A program made the translations under genes and the position numbers. From an uncultured Paracoccaceae bacterium (GTDB taxonomy: Bacteria > Pseudomonadota > Alphaproteobacteria > Rhodobacterales > Rhodobacteraceae): DNA of 64,000 nt. The stretch spans positions 806,001 to 870,000 of the forward strand of contig CANMDE010000001.1 in NCBI GenBank assembly GCA_947496535.1, given 5' to 3'. Below the pieces are notes generated by a model. The model saw only the letters and a list, made by a program, of their open reading frames with translations, had not been told where the DNA came from and did not search any database. Shown here piece after piece: positions 57,683 to 64,000 of the stretch (positions within the stretch are counted from its first letter, which is position 1; every line of letters starts with the position of its first letter).

Positions 57683-59199
57683 AAGCTCTCCAAAAACCTG
57701 ATCAGTGCGTCACGATCTTCTTTGTGCATATCTATCACCTCGTCGCGCTGGGCCTCAGCCTCGCCGCCATGCCACAATATTGCTTCGAGCAGGGAGCGCG
57801 CGCGACCATCATGCAGAAAATAGGTATGGCCGCTGACCTGTTCTGTCAGGCCAATACCCCACAGCGGGGGCGTGCGCCATTCACGTCCCGTGGCGCGGGC
57901 TTCTGGGCGATGATCTGCCAGCCCTTCGCCCATGTCATGAAGCAGCATGTCAGTGTAGGGCCAGATGAGCTGAAAACTCTGCTCTGGCTGGTCTTCCAGG
58001 CGATGGGTGACAAAGCTGGGCTGATGGCAACTGGTGCAGCCAGTGTCGTAAAACACCTGCTTGCCGCGCAGAACCTCTGGATCATTGACATCGCGGCGGG
58101 CGGGAACGCCCAGATTGCGGCTGTAGAAAGTTACAAGTTCCAGCCCTTCGGCATCAATTTCTGCCCCACGGATATCCCCATCACCATGTGGGGCATTGCG
58201 GCACTCAGGTTGGTTTTCGGTGCATTCGCCCCATGGGTCGTCGAATAGTGGCGACGAGATACCGATATCGCCGGCAAAAGCGTCGGCGCCTTGTTGGCGG
58301 ATCGTTGGCTTCCCGGCCTTCAGGCCAAACCGGCCCAGCATCGGTCGGCTATATTCCGAAGACCAGACAATGTTTGGCCGCCCAGAAATACCATCGCCGT
58401 TTTTGTCATCCGGATCGGTCAGTGCCATGATATCTGCCGCCGGAATCGCCTCCAGCAGACCTAATCCAATCATCTGTGGTGCGACTCGGGGGCTAAGCAT
58501 CGCATCAGGGTGCAATGGACCGTATCCAAGATCGGCGGCTTCATATGTTGGATGGCGAAGCGAGGCAGTATCATCGCCCGACAGGGCGATCTCCTTCTCT
58601 GCGTATGTCACCTTTAGGCGATATTCAGCGGGCTGACCTGCCACACCGAAGTCTTGCAACTGTGTGCCATAGGTCGGCTCGGGCAAAGTGGCGATGTAGT
58701 CTTCGATATCGGCGATACGGTCCTCATAGCTGCCGGGTATCGACACGCGCAGGAACATCGAAATCGCGTTGTCATCATCCGTTTCCGGCGGGTGGCCGCG
58801 CCCGTCCTTGATATGACACCGCTGACAAGACCTTGCATTATATAGCGGCCCCAACCCGTCGGACGCCAATGTGGATGACGGCGAAGACACCCAGAGTTTC
58901 TTGAACAGCCCGTTGCCCACTTTGAAATCCAGTTCATCCTCGAAACTGATATTGCCGGAAGGCAGGGAGAAAGCGTCGGCATTCGCACGGGCGCGAACGG
59001 TTGCAGCACCTGCTGACTTCTCCTCATATTGGGCGGCAGCCGAAAAGTCGGTGGGCGGCGCAGTGACATCAGCAATCCGGGCCGATTCGTCTGCGGTGCG
59101 GGGAATGATGTTCAGATGTGGCTCATCCAGCGGCCCTGCCAAGGCCGTAACAGGCAGGAAAAACGCCAAAATAGCGGAAGTTTTACTGAGTGGGGGCAC
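57679..59199 (-). CDS. Diheme thiol-oxidoreductase-like c-type cytochrome
   Basis: A 506-residue exported protein with signal peptide ILAFFLPVTALA and two CxxCH heme-attachment sites: Cys125-x2-Cys128-His129 (SCQRCHIKDG) and Cys388-x2-Cys391-His392 (GCTSCHQPSF). The sequence GDDTASLRHPTYEAADLGYG and LLHDMGEGLADHRPEARATG are family landmarks. A GTG start at 59199 is used, since no in-frame ATG precedes the signal peptide. It heads an operon with an imelysin and DUF1513, and is divergent from the small helical gene at 59278. Confidence 0.9.
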   Translation of the reverse strand: MPPLSKTSAILAFFLPVTALAGPLDEPHLNIIPRTADESARIADVTAPPTDFSAAAQYEEKSAGAATVRARANADAFSLPSGNISFEDELDFKVGNGLFKKLWVSSPSSTLASDGLGPLYNARSCQRCHIKDGRGHPPETDDDNAISMFLRVSIPGSYEDRIADIEDYIATLPEPTYGTQLQDFGVAGQPAEYRLKVTYAEKEIALSGDDTASLRHPTYEAADLGYGPLHPDAMLSPRVAPQMIGLGLLEAIPAADIMALTDPDDKNGDGISGRPNIVWSSEYSRPMLGRFGLKAGKPTIRQQGADAFAGDIGISSPLFDDPWGECTENQPECRNAPHGDGDIRGAEIDAEGLELVTFYSRNLGVPARRDVNDPEVLRGKQVFYDTGCTSCHQPSFVTHRLEDQPEQSFQLIWPYTDMLLHDMGEGLADHRPEARATGREWRTPPLWGIGLTEQVSGHTYFLHDGRARSLLEAILWHGGEAEAQRDEVIDMHKEDRDALIRFLESL

Positions 59200-59277
59200 G
59201 AACAGGCTTTCATCGGGTGGTTATTTCTTATAATTATAGTCAGGAAAAGAAAACCGCGAGTACTTTCTGATAATAAT

Positions 59278-59727
59278 ATGCAGACATTGAACAGCAGCAC
59301 CGTGTCCATTGCCCCAGCGCATGACCTGACCGAAACGCGGTCGAACCCGTCTGCCGTTGACGATCTCGGACAGGCACTTTTGGACGATCTGCGACTGATC
59401 TCCCGTACTTGCAGGGTGGCTGCGAGAACGGATTTGTTCAAGGCATGCAAGATGTTATCGAACAAGCGTGCAGTCGCGCGTGATGCCCACGCCTATGCGC
59501 TGTTTCGTTGCTTGCCCCAGGCGGCCAATCACCCAATGACATTTTATCGTCCCGGAACAACCGAAGTCGGGTTTGATGAGGCATGGTTGATGCGCGCAAT
59601 TGCCGCAAAGGCGCAAGATGACACGAACAGTTTTATTTTCCTGATCCGGTCGCGCATTCTGGCGCAACATCAACGCCAGATCGCTTTCTTAGTCAGCGGT
59701 ATCGCCGCGCAAATCCGCCAAACTTAG
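59278..59727 (+). CDS. Conserved hypothetical protein next to the iron operon
   Basis: A 149-residue helical protein starting MQTLNSSTVSIAPAHDLTET, with LGQALLDDLRLISRTCRVAA, a Cys-rich helix (KACKMLSNKRAVARDAHAYA) and a long C-terminal helix (SRILAQHQRQIAFLVSGIAA). Function unknown. It is divergent from the diheme oxidoreductase, and the Irr-type motif of the dps promoter overlaps its stop codon. The ATG at 59278 was chosen because the upstream frame lies in the divergent gene's region. Confidence 0.65.
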   Translation: MQTLNSSTVSIAPAHDLTETRSNPSAVDDLGQALLDDLRLISRTCRVAARTDLFKACKMLSNKRAVARDAHAYALFRCLPQAANHPMTFYRPGTTEVGFDEAWLMRAIAAKAQDDTNSFIFLIRSRILAQHQRQIAFLVSGIAAQIRQT

Positions 59728-59738
59728 AATAATTCTAA
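59724..59738. promoter_or_regulatory. Irr-type ICE motif before dps
   Basis: TTAGAATAATTCTAA is an inverted repeat with TTAGAA/TTCTAA arms and a 3-bp centre, matching the iron-control element (ICE, TTTAGAA-N3-TTCTAAA) bound by Irr in alphaproteobacteria. It lies 96 bp before the dps start and covers the stop codon of the preceding gene. Confidence 0.65.
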
Positions 59739-59834
59739 AAAGCTCTTGGTTTTCTGATTAACTGCTATATCTATCTCTATGCAAGCCAGCATAGCGCCAG
59801 CCAGCAGTTGATCAAAAATTAGCGGAGAGGTGTC

Positions 59835-60305
59835 ATGACACAAACAGCAAACGCCCTGAGCACGGACGCAAAGACAGCCATCGCAGAGGCACTGAACCAA
59901 TCAGTTGCCGAAACGACGGTCACAACGATGCTCGCGCAGAATTTCCATTGGAACGTAAAGGGCATGGCATTTGCCCCGCTGCACCAGTTATTTCAGCAGA
60001 TTTACGAAGACCACTTCCAAGCGCAAGACGATTTGGCCGAACGGATCAGGGCGCTTAACGCCCATGCCGAGGGAATGCTTGCCGGAATGCTCAAGCGCTC
60101 GAAAGTGACTGAACATGACGGTCATGCCAGCGATAAAGAGATGATAAAGATGATGCTCGAGGCGCAGGAAACGCTAGCCTCGACCATTGCGGGTTGCGGG
60201 GAACTTGCAGCATCACATGGTGATACTCTGACCGAGGATCTGTGTATTGGACGTGGCGAAGTCCACGAAAAATTCGCGTGGTTCCTGCGGTCACATCTGG
60301 CCTAA
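59835..60305 (+). CDS. dps: Dps-family ferritin-like DNA/iron protection protein
   Basis: A 156-residue ferritin-like protein that stores iron and uses H2O2 to oxidise it, forming a 12-mer. The ferroxidase ligands appear as His38 (NFHWNVKG), His50 (LHQLF), Asp65 and Glu69 (QAQDDLAERI). It starts MTQTANALSTDAKTAIAEAL. An ICE-like motif upstream suggests Irr control, so expression should rise when iron is sufficient or fall in its absence depending on local site position. A terminator follows 29 bp after the stop, inside the 3' end of the opposite-strand DUF1289 gene. Confidence 0.94.
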   Translation: MTQTANALSTDAKTAIAEALNQSVAETTVTTMLAQNFHWNVKGMAFAPLHQLFQQIYEDHFQAQDDLAERIRALNAHAEGMLAGMLKRSKVTEHDGHASDKEMIKMMLEAQETLASTIAGCGELAASHGDTLTEDLCIGRGEVHEKFAWFLRSHLA

Positions 60306-60315
60306 GAAAGACGGA

Positions 60316-60567
60316 CTACTTCACCAGATCAAAGGGCGCGTTTGCGCCTTTTTTTCTGCACTTCTTGGTATAGGCAATTCGCCAGCCGCCATATTTTCCC
60401 ATCTCGGCCTGCTGTGCCATCAGCATTTTTACGAACCCTTCCCGGTGGCTGTCTTTCTTAAGCTGCTTGAACAGGGATTTCTGCGCCTTGGTCATCGAAC
60501 AACCGATGCAATGGCCCTCGCGTTTGAACTTGCAAACGTCAATACAGGGGCTTGGCGTCTTGGGCAT
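60316..60567 (-). CDS. DUF1289 protein
   Basis: An 83-residue Cys-rich protein beginning MPKTPSPCIDVCKFKREGHC, with Cys8, Cys12, Cys20 and Cys23 (CPxC-like spacing IDVCKF / CIGC) expected to bind a metal or Fe-S cluster. DUF1289 is uncharacterised. The ribosome-binding site is GGAGAC. It lies downstream of the imelysin gene on the same strand but separated by a long hairpin, so it may be partly independent. Confidence 0.82.
   Translation of the reverse strand: MPKTPSPCIDVCKFKREGHCIGCSMTKAQKSLFKQLKKDSHREGFVKMLMAQQAEMGKYGGWRIAYTKKCRKKGANAPFDLVK
60335..60355 (+). terminator. Intrinsic terminator after dps
   Basis: GGCGC (60335-60339), loop GTTT, GCGCC (60344-60348), then seven T's. It lies within the 3' coding end of the opposite-strand DUF1289 gene. 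Confidence 0.8.
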
Positions 60568-60581
60568 GATGTCTCCATGGG

Positions 60582-60615
60582 AAAGGCGGACCTTCGTTGT
60601 CGAAAGCCCGCCCTT
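60582..60615 (-). terminator. 34-base hairpin between the imelysin and DUF1289 genes
   Basis: On the minus strand the arms AAGGGCGGGC-TTTCG and CGAAG-GTCCGCCTTT pair over 15 positions (three G-U) around an ACAA loop. It starts 22 bp after the imelysin stop. No U-run follows, so it may terminate partially or stabilise the upstream mRNA. Confidence 0.5.
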
Positions 60616-60636
60616 CTTATCTAGGAAGCTGATATC

Positions 60637-61902
60637 TTATTGAAAGACGGCGTCGGGGTCATCCAGACTGTCAGAGCCTTCAAATGCGATCTGTTCTACA
60701 TTCAACGCAGAAACGACACGCTCAATGCTCCGGGTCTGATCGATCAGACCGTTCACACCGCCCATGACGAGAGCCTCGCCCGCTTCGTTGCCTTGCTCCA
60801 GCATCTGGTCATAAGCGAACCCGGCCTCGGCAGCCGTTTTGATCCGACCAAGCGCCATCATCGTCATGGACAGCTTGCCACGCATCTCTGCATCAAGCGC
60901 AGGATCGATTTCGGTTACCATGTCAGACAGCGACGCGCCGGAAACAAGAGTGCCGTCAACACGGACATATTCGCCCAAGTAGGCATTCTGAACGCCCAGC
61001 CCATCATAGTAATGGCTGTTATGTGTATTGTCAGAGAAGCAGTCATGCTCCTCTTCTGGGTCATTCAACATCAGACCAAGGCGCATACGCTCACCCGCCT
61101 GTTCACCGTATGACAGTGATCCCATCCCGGTCAGAATGGCCGTGATCCCGGCATCTTCATCAGCCATCAGGGCGGTGCGACCCTCACCATCATCGGCCCA
61201 CTGGGCGGTCATCCATTCCAGATCGGATACCAGCAAATCCGTGGCAGCCTGCAGGTACTGGGCGCGGCGGTCGCAATTGCCGCCCGTACAGTCATCACCC
61301 GCTGCATAATCGGTCCACGGACGGTTCCCGGCACCGGGTCCATTACCATTCAGATCCTGACCCCATAGCAAAAACTCTATCGCGTGGTAGCCGGTAGCAA
61401 CATTTGCTTCGACACCGTCAGCCTCATGCAAGGACTCTTCGAGTAGAGCAGGGGTGATTGACGAAGCATCAATTTCCGAGCCGGATAGGGTAAAGGTCGG
61501 GTTTGCGACGACATTCAGAACCGCGAATTCATTCTCATCCGACGGGCCGCCGTAAGTGGGATCAACATAGTCGATCAGACCTTCATCCAATGGCCAGGCG
61601 TTCACTTTTCCTTCCCAGTCATCGACGATGGCATTGCCAAAGCGGTAAACCTCGGTTTGTTGATATGGGACACGGGCCGCCAACCAGGCCTTTTTCGCGG
61701 CTTGCAGGTTTTCCGCAGAAGGGTCTGCGACCAGTGCATTGACAGCTGTTTGCAGCGCTACGGCGGTGCTCAGACTGTCTGCATATTTAGCTTCTGCGAT
61801 GTCGGCATAATTATCCAGCACGTCGGCCTTTTCTACCGCAAATACGGGCGTCGCGAGTGCCAAGCAGAGTGCCGTTGACGCATAGTAGTTAAGTTTCATC
61901 AA
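60637..61902 (-). CDS. Imelysin-family (M75) iron-regulated periplasmic protein
   Basis: A 421-residue exported protein with signal peptide YYASTALCLALATPVFAVEK and the canonical GxHxxE motif in ATGYHAIEFLLWGQDL (residue ~170). Also typical are WLAARVPYQQTEVYRFGNAI and DCFSDNTHNSHYYDGL. This matches the IrpA/imelysin group of iron-starvation proteins. It is the last gene of the hemP operon, with 11 bp to the gene before it. The exact role, ferric or haem iron binding, is not established by sequence. Confidence 0.9.
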   Translation of the reverse strand: MMKLNYYASTALCLALATPVFAVEKADVLDNYADIAEAKYADSLSTAVALQTAVNALVADPSAENLQAAKKAWLAARVPYQQTEVYRFGNAIVDDWEGKVNAWPLDEGLIDYVDPTYGGPSDENEFAVLNVVANPTFTLSGSEIDASSITPALLEESLHEADGVEANVATGYHAIEFLLWGQDLNGNGPGAGNRPWTDYAAGDDCTGGNCDRRAQYLQAATDLLVSDLEWMTAQWADDGEGRTALMADEDAGITAILTGMGSLSYGEQAGERMRLGLMLNDPEEEHDCFSDNTHNSHYYDGLGVQNAYLGEYVRVDGTLVSGASLSDMVTEIDPALDAEMRGKLSMTMMALGRIKTAAEAGFAYDQMLEQGNEAGEALVMGGVNGLIDQTRSIERVVSALNVEQIAFEGSDSLDDPDAVFQ

Positions 61903-61913
61903 GATTGTCCTAG

Positions 61914-62393
61914 CTAATGAAGGGTTGGGTAAATCGGGGGAACCTCAGCCAAAGCTTTCGGCGCGGCGAGGTTCATTTGTTTGAGCGCCAGACCAAAATC
62001 GGTGGCAAGAGACGCAATAAGCGGGGCAACATCGGGACGCACCAGCAGAGTGGCAATCAGCATTGCATCATCGCGATCACCATCGGCGGCTGTTGCAATG
62101 AAATTGGCAAAACAGGCTTCGTCAGCGCCCAGGCATTTGCACTCGATGGAATGACGCATGAGCGGGCGGCGGCCGTGCCGGGCGCATAAGCCACATAATT
62201 GCTCGAACGCATCCACAGCCTTGCGACCACGACCGATGCCCAGGCTATCAGTCAGATCATTCCAGACATCCGCCTGCGTGTCCGGGCCATTGCACCAAAG
62301 ACGCAGATAGATGACGGACGCAGCCTCAATCCCGTCGAGCTCTGCGATCATCCCAACCGGTGCACCTCCGCGCGTGTTTTGCGGATGGCTCAT
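61914..62393 (-). CDS. Conserved hypothetical protein of the hemP-imelysin operon
   Basis: A 159-residue soluble protein beginning MSHPQNTRGGAPVGMIAELD. It has VIYLRLWCNGPDTQADVWND and a Cys-rich middle with CGLCARHGRRPLMRHSIECK followed by CLGADEACFA, and ends EVPPIYPTLH. I recall similar genes beside hemP in Rhodobacteraceae but no function. The start at 62393 is fixed by a 4-bp ATGA overlap with the hemP stop. A longer upstream reading to 62684 is only a shadow of hemP. Confidence 0.78.
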   Translation of the reverse strand: MSHPQNTRGGAPVGMIAELDGIEAASVIYLRLWCNGPDTQADVWNDLTDSLGIGRGRKAVDAFEQLCGLCARHGRRPLMRHSIECKCLGADEACFANFIATAADGDRDDAMLIATLLVRPDVAPLIASLATDFGLALKQMNLAAPKALAEVPPIYPTLH

Positions 62394-62557
62394 TTGGTCA
62401 GGATCAGCTTGCCAGCCCGCGTGATCCGCAAGGTGTAAACCTGATCGCCCAGAACAATATGGGCCTGATCGCCGCTCTGTGTCAGGTCGCGCGCGGCATA
62501 AGTCGGAAGGTTCTGAGTGGCTGACGGTTCGGTCTTCGGGACGGAGTGAAACGACAT
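62390..62557 (-). CDS. hemP: Hemin uptake protein HemP
   Basis: A 55-residue protein found by translating the minus strand directly; it is too short for routine ORF lists. It begins MSFHSVPKTEPSATQNLPTY and ends with the HemP hallmark VYTLRITRAGKLILTK. HemP proteins are small iron-regulated factors associated with haem utilisation. The start ATG (complement of 62555-62557) overlaps the previous stop as TAATG, and its own stop overlaps the next gene as ATGA, so all three are translationally coupled. Confidence 0.92.
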   Translation of the reverse strand: MSFHSVPKTEPSATQNLPTYAARDLTQSGDQAHIVLGDQVYTLRITRAGKLILTK

Positions 62558-62721
62558 TATTCCGCGCCCCGCATCTGGGCGCGTTGATCGAGCAGTCTTT
62601 CGAATAGGCCCGGATCGCCGTTACCGTCTTGTTGCAATACGGTGATAATCTCGGCTTTGCTGGGCACGCTAAGGCGGGCATCACGGTCCATTTCTTTTCG
62701 ACGTCTGGTCACCTGCTGCAT
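62557..62721 (-). CDS. Small basic protein leading the hemP operon
   Basis: A 54-residue protein beginning MQQVTRRRKEMDRDARLSVP and ending DQRAQMRGAE. It is charged and helical, with no family I recognise. The ATG at 62721 is preferred over an upstream TTG because GAGAGGA lies 10 bases before it. The stop shares one base with the hemP start (TAATG). It may be a real small protein or a leader that sets hemP translation. Confidence 0.6.
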   Translation of the reverse strand: MQQVTRRRKEMDRDARLSVPSKAEIITVLQQDGNGDPGLFERLLDQRAQMRGAE

Positions 62722-62802
62722 CTCGCGAAGTCCTCTCAATCTGACGATTATTCGGGCTTCCCCATCGCAACAGGACGGAGTGGCTGGAAGTTGAGATAAA
62801 CC

Positions 62803-62817
62803 TGAACAATTTAATCA
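62803..62817. promoter_or_regulatory. IRO-type (RirA) iron box upstream of the hemP operon
   Basis: TGAACAATTTAATCA has the TGA-N9-TCA layout of the iron-responsive IRO motif used by RirA-type regulators in Rhizobiales and Rhodobacterales. It is 82 bp before the first gene of the operon. Confidence 0.55.
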
Positions 62818-62826
62818 GGATTGTCA

Positions 62827-62847
62827 ATCCGACAATTTTAGTCGGAT
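62827..62847. promoter_or_regulatory. Dyad ATCCGAC-N7-GTCGGAT upstream of the hemP operon
   Basis: Perfect 7-bp arms flank a 7-bp A/T-rich centre (AATTTTA) next to the IRO-type box. Smaller overlapping dyads (ATTGTC-N5-GACAAT at 62820-62836) share the region, which suggests a dense operator for one or two regulators. Confidence 0.4.
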
Positions 62848-62975
62848 ATCGCCACTCTGTGAGATTGAGGATTGCTCAGTTTTGCAAAGTGAGCGACAGG
62901 TCAGCTTAGTGGCTACTGATCTGACATTGCTCCAAGTCTGTTTGCCAATAAGGGCTGCCCTGTTAACGTGATCAG

Positions 62976-63386
62976 ATGCAAAAGAAACCCCACACATTCG
63001 TAGGACGTATTACCACCGTCTACGCGATCTGTTTTGCGATTGGTGTGCTATCGCACGCCAAAGACTTTGCCTTATATGGCGCGCGCCCTTACGATGTTGC
63101 ACCACTCCCAATTGAAGTCTTCTGGAGCAGCCTGATCCTGATCGATGCTTTGATGGTTGTGATCTTGTTATCGCGCCACAAGCGTTTGGGCTGTTACATC
63201 GCCTTGCTAGTTATGATGGCAGATGTGTCCATCAATACATATGCGTTGCTTTCGTTGAATATTGAAAGCCTTGCCGGGCCGCTGGTCCTTCAATCCATTT
63301 TCCTGGGTGTTATCCTAGGATCAATTGGATTCCTGACAGATCAGCATTCGGCGCCACAAAACCGGCCCCTCAGGGTGGATGTCTAA
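62976..63386 (+). CDS. Small four-helix membrane protein
   Basis: A 136-residue inner-membrane protein starting MQKKPHTFVGRITTVYAICF. Four hydrophobic segments are seen (ICFAIGVLSHAKDFALYG; FWSSLILIDALMVVILL; LGCYIALLVMMADVSINTYA; LVLQSIFLGVILGSIGFL). No family is recognised. Divergent from the hemP operon across about 250 bp that contains the iron-type operators. Confidence 0.65.
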   Translation: MQKKPHTFVGRITTVYAICFAIGVLSHAKDFALYGARPYDVAPLPIEVFWSSLILIDALMVVILLSRHKRLGCYIALLVMMADVSINTYALLSLNIESLAGPLVLQSIFLGVILGSIGFLTDQHSAPQNRPLRVDV

Positions 63387-63511
63387 CTCAAATCGGCAAT
63401 GAAGAAAATGGTGGGCGACTCTGGAATCAAATTTAGCATCAATTCAATGTTGCCAATAACGCTATGAAAATAAGGCAAAATAGGCGAAGCTATTTCTTTC
63501 CCGTAGAGTCA

Positions 63512-63542
63512 TTGTATCGAAAATTACAACCTTTGTATCGAA
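63512..63542. repeat. TTGTATCGAA direct repeat, 21-bp period
   Basis: Two exact copies of TTGTATCGAA, at 63512-63521 and 63533-63542, are spaced two helical turns apart, immediately downstream of the cueR-type gene's stop. The A+T-rich surround could suit a regulatory or transcription-end role. Confidence 0.4.
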
Positions 63543-63543
63543 G

Positions 63544-63927
63544 TTAACCAAGATAATCGATGATAGGACAATCGGGGCGATGATCGCCACGGCACGATGT
63601 CACCAGATGCGCCAACTCATCATGCAGAGACTGTAACTCTCGCTGTTTTTCTTCGATTTCTTCCAGTCGCTTAGACGCTATGCGTTTCACTTCTGCACTG
63701 GTACGGTCCTGATCTTGGTATAAGCCAAGGAGTTCACGGCACTCTTCGATGGTGAAGCCAAACTCTCGTGATCTTCGGATGAACACGAGCTTTCGGACAG
63801 AAGCATTGTCATAAGTGCGATACCCTGCTTCAGAACGCGACGGAGCCTGAACGAGGCCAATGTCAGCGTAGTAACGCACAGTCTTGACGGGGAGGCCCGA
63901 AGCCTTCGATGCAGCAGAAATATTCAC
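63544..63927 (-). CDS. cueR: CueR/HmrR-type MerR copper regulator
   Basis: A 127-residue MerR-family activator of copper-efflux genes. The N-terminal HTH reads VNISAASKASGLPVKTVRYY and continues ADIGLVQAPSRSEAGYRTYD; the coiled dimer helix follows; and the copper-binding loop is Cys-x7-Cys in CRGDHRPDCPIID. The start is set at 63927 (GTG) because GAGG lies 8 bases upstream. A second GTG at 63936 is possible. A MerR-type promoter begins immediately upstream on the opposite strand. Confidence 0.9.
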   Translation of the reverse strand: MNISAASKASGLPVKTVRYYADIGLVQAPSRSEAGYRTYDNASVRKLVFIRRSREFGFTIEECRELLGLYQDQDRTSAEVKRIASKRLEEIEEKQRELQSLHDELAHLVTSCRGDHRPDCPIIDYLG

Positions 63928-63939
63928 AGAACTCACCTC

Positions 63940-63970
63940 TTGACCTTCCAGTTACTGGAGAGATTAGGTT
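63940..63970 (+). promoter_or_regulatory. MerR-type promoter with 19-bp spacer (CueR target)
   Basis: TTGACC (-35, 63940-63945) and TAGGTT (-10, 63965-63970) are separated by 19 bp, the over-long spacing MerR-family activators correct. The spacer holds the dyad TTCCAGTTACTGGA. It points rightwards, out of the window, toward a gene not in view, probably a copper exporter or CopZ. Confidence 0.7.
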
Positions 63971-64000
63971 GCTGATGAATGAGTTTCAAGGGTGCCATTA

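Noticed and set aside
61914..62684. Full 256-codon reading of the operon's unknown gene
   Set aside because: The part above 62393 is an out-of-frame shadow of hemP and the leader. The ATGA overlap fixes the start at 62393.

Overview
The window looks like chromosomal DNA from a marine alphaproteobacterium of the Rhodobacteraceae (Roseobacter group). That is an inference from gene content and order: purA with a DUF2842 partner, hflK-hflC-degP, an imuA-imuB-dnaE2 cassette behind a GAAC-N7-GAAC SOS box, several families typical of this group (DUF6524, DUF6886, DUF1289), and iron-control motifs of the Irr and RirA types. No rRNA, tRNA, CRISPR array, insertion sequence or phage gene was found. Most of the window is compact housekeeping DNA.

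Layout. 1-9.4 kb: end of pyrG, secG, a membrane protein, purA and its small partner, a long acidic protein, thiamine pyrophosphokinase, a DMT transporter, and a translationally coupled glutathione transferase/L-serine dehydratase pair. 9.5-16.8 kb: rpiA-gor, hflK-hflC-degP (membrane protein quality control), a [2Fe-2S] ferredoxin and a small FG-GAP protein. 16.8-26.2 kb: divergent cobS/cobT, DUF1993, a VOC protein, O-acetylhomoserine sulfhydrylase, a 1008-residue pilus/secretion-type fusion protein, and a CPA2 antiporter. 26.2-31.1 kb: an A+T-richer gap, a glycosyltransferase-like gene and a GbsR/MarR regulator with a DUF4166-TIGR01777 pair. The regulator and the pair each carry the same 20-bp inverted repeat (ATTTCTG-N6-CAGAAAT).

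31.0-38.0 kb is the most unusual part. A 2025-residue RTX protein is built as a duplicated block: three repeats of about 158 residues, a LamG-like domain and RTX nonapeptides, then the same series again. A putative surface lipoprotein follows 30 bp downstream on the same strand.

38.0-43.6 kb is the SOS mutagenesis cassette. 43.6-55.5 kb holds a second DMT transporter, a PP2C phosphatase with an unknown partner, an overlapping oxidoreductase-aldolase-dehydrogenase operon, a MarR regulator, sdhE with an XRE regulator, an aspartate aminotransferase, an Asp-box protein, an FMN-binding PaiB-like protein and a metzincin-type metalloprotease.

55.6-62.8 kb is an iron-related island. It has a diheme oxidoreductase-imelysin-DUF1513 operon, dps behind an Irr-type ICE motif, and a hemP operon (small protein, hemP, unknown, imelysin) behind an IRO-type box. 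hemP (55 residues) was found by translating the minus strand directly. The window closes with a CueR-type regulator and a MerR-type promoter (19-bp spacer) pointing out of the right edge, presumably towards a copper-export gene.
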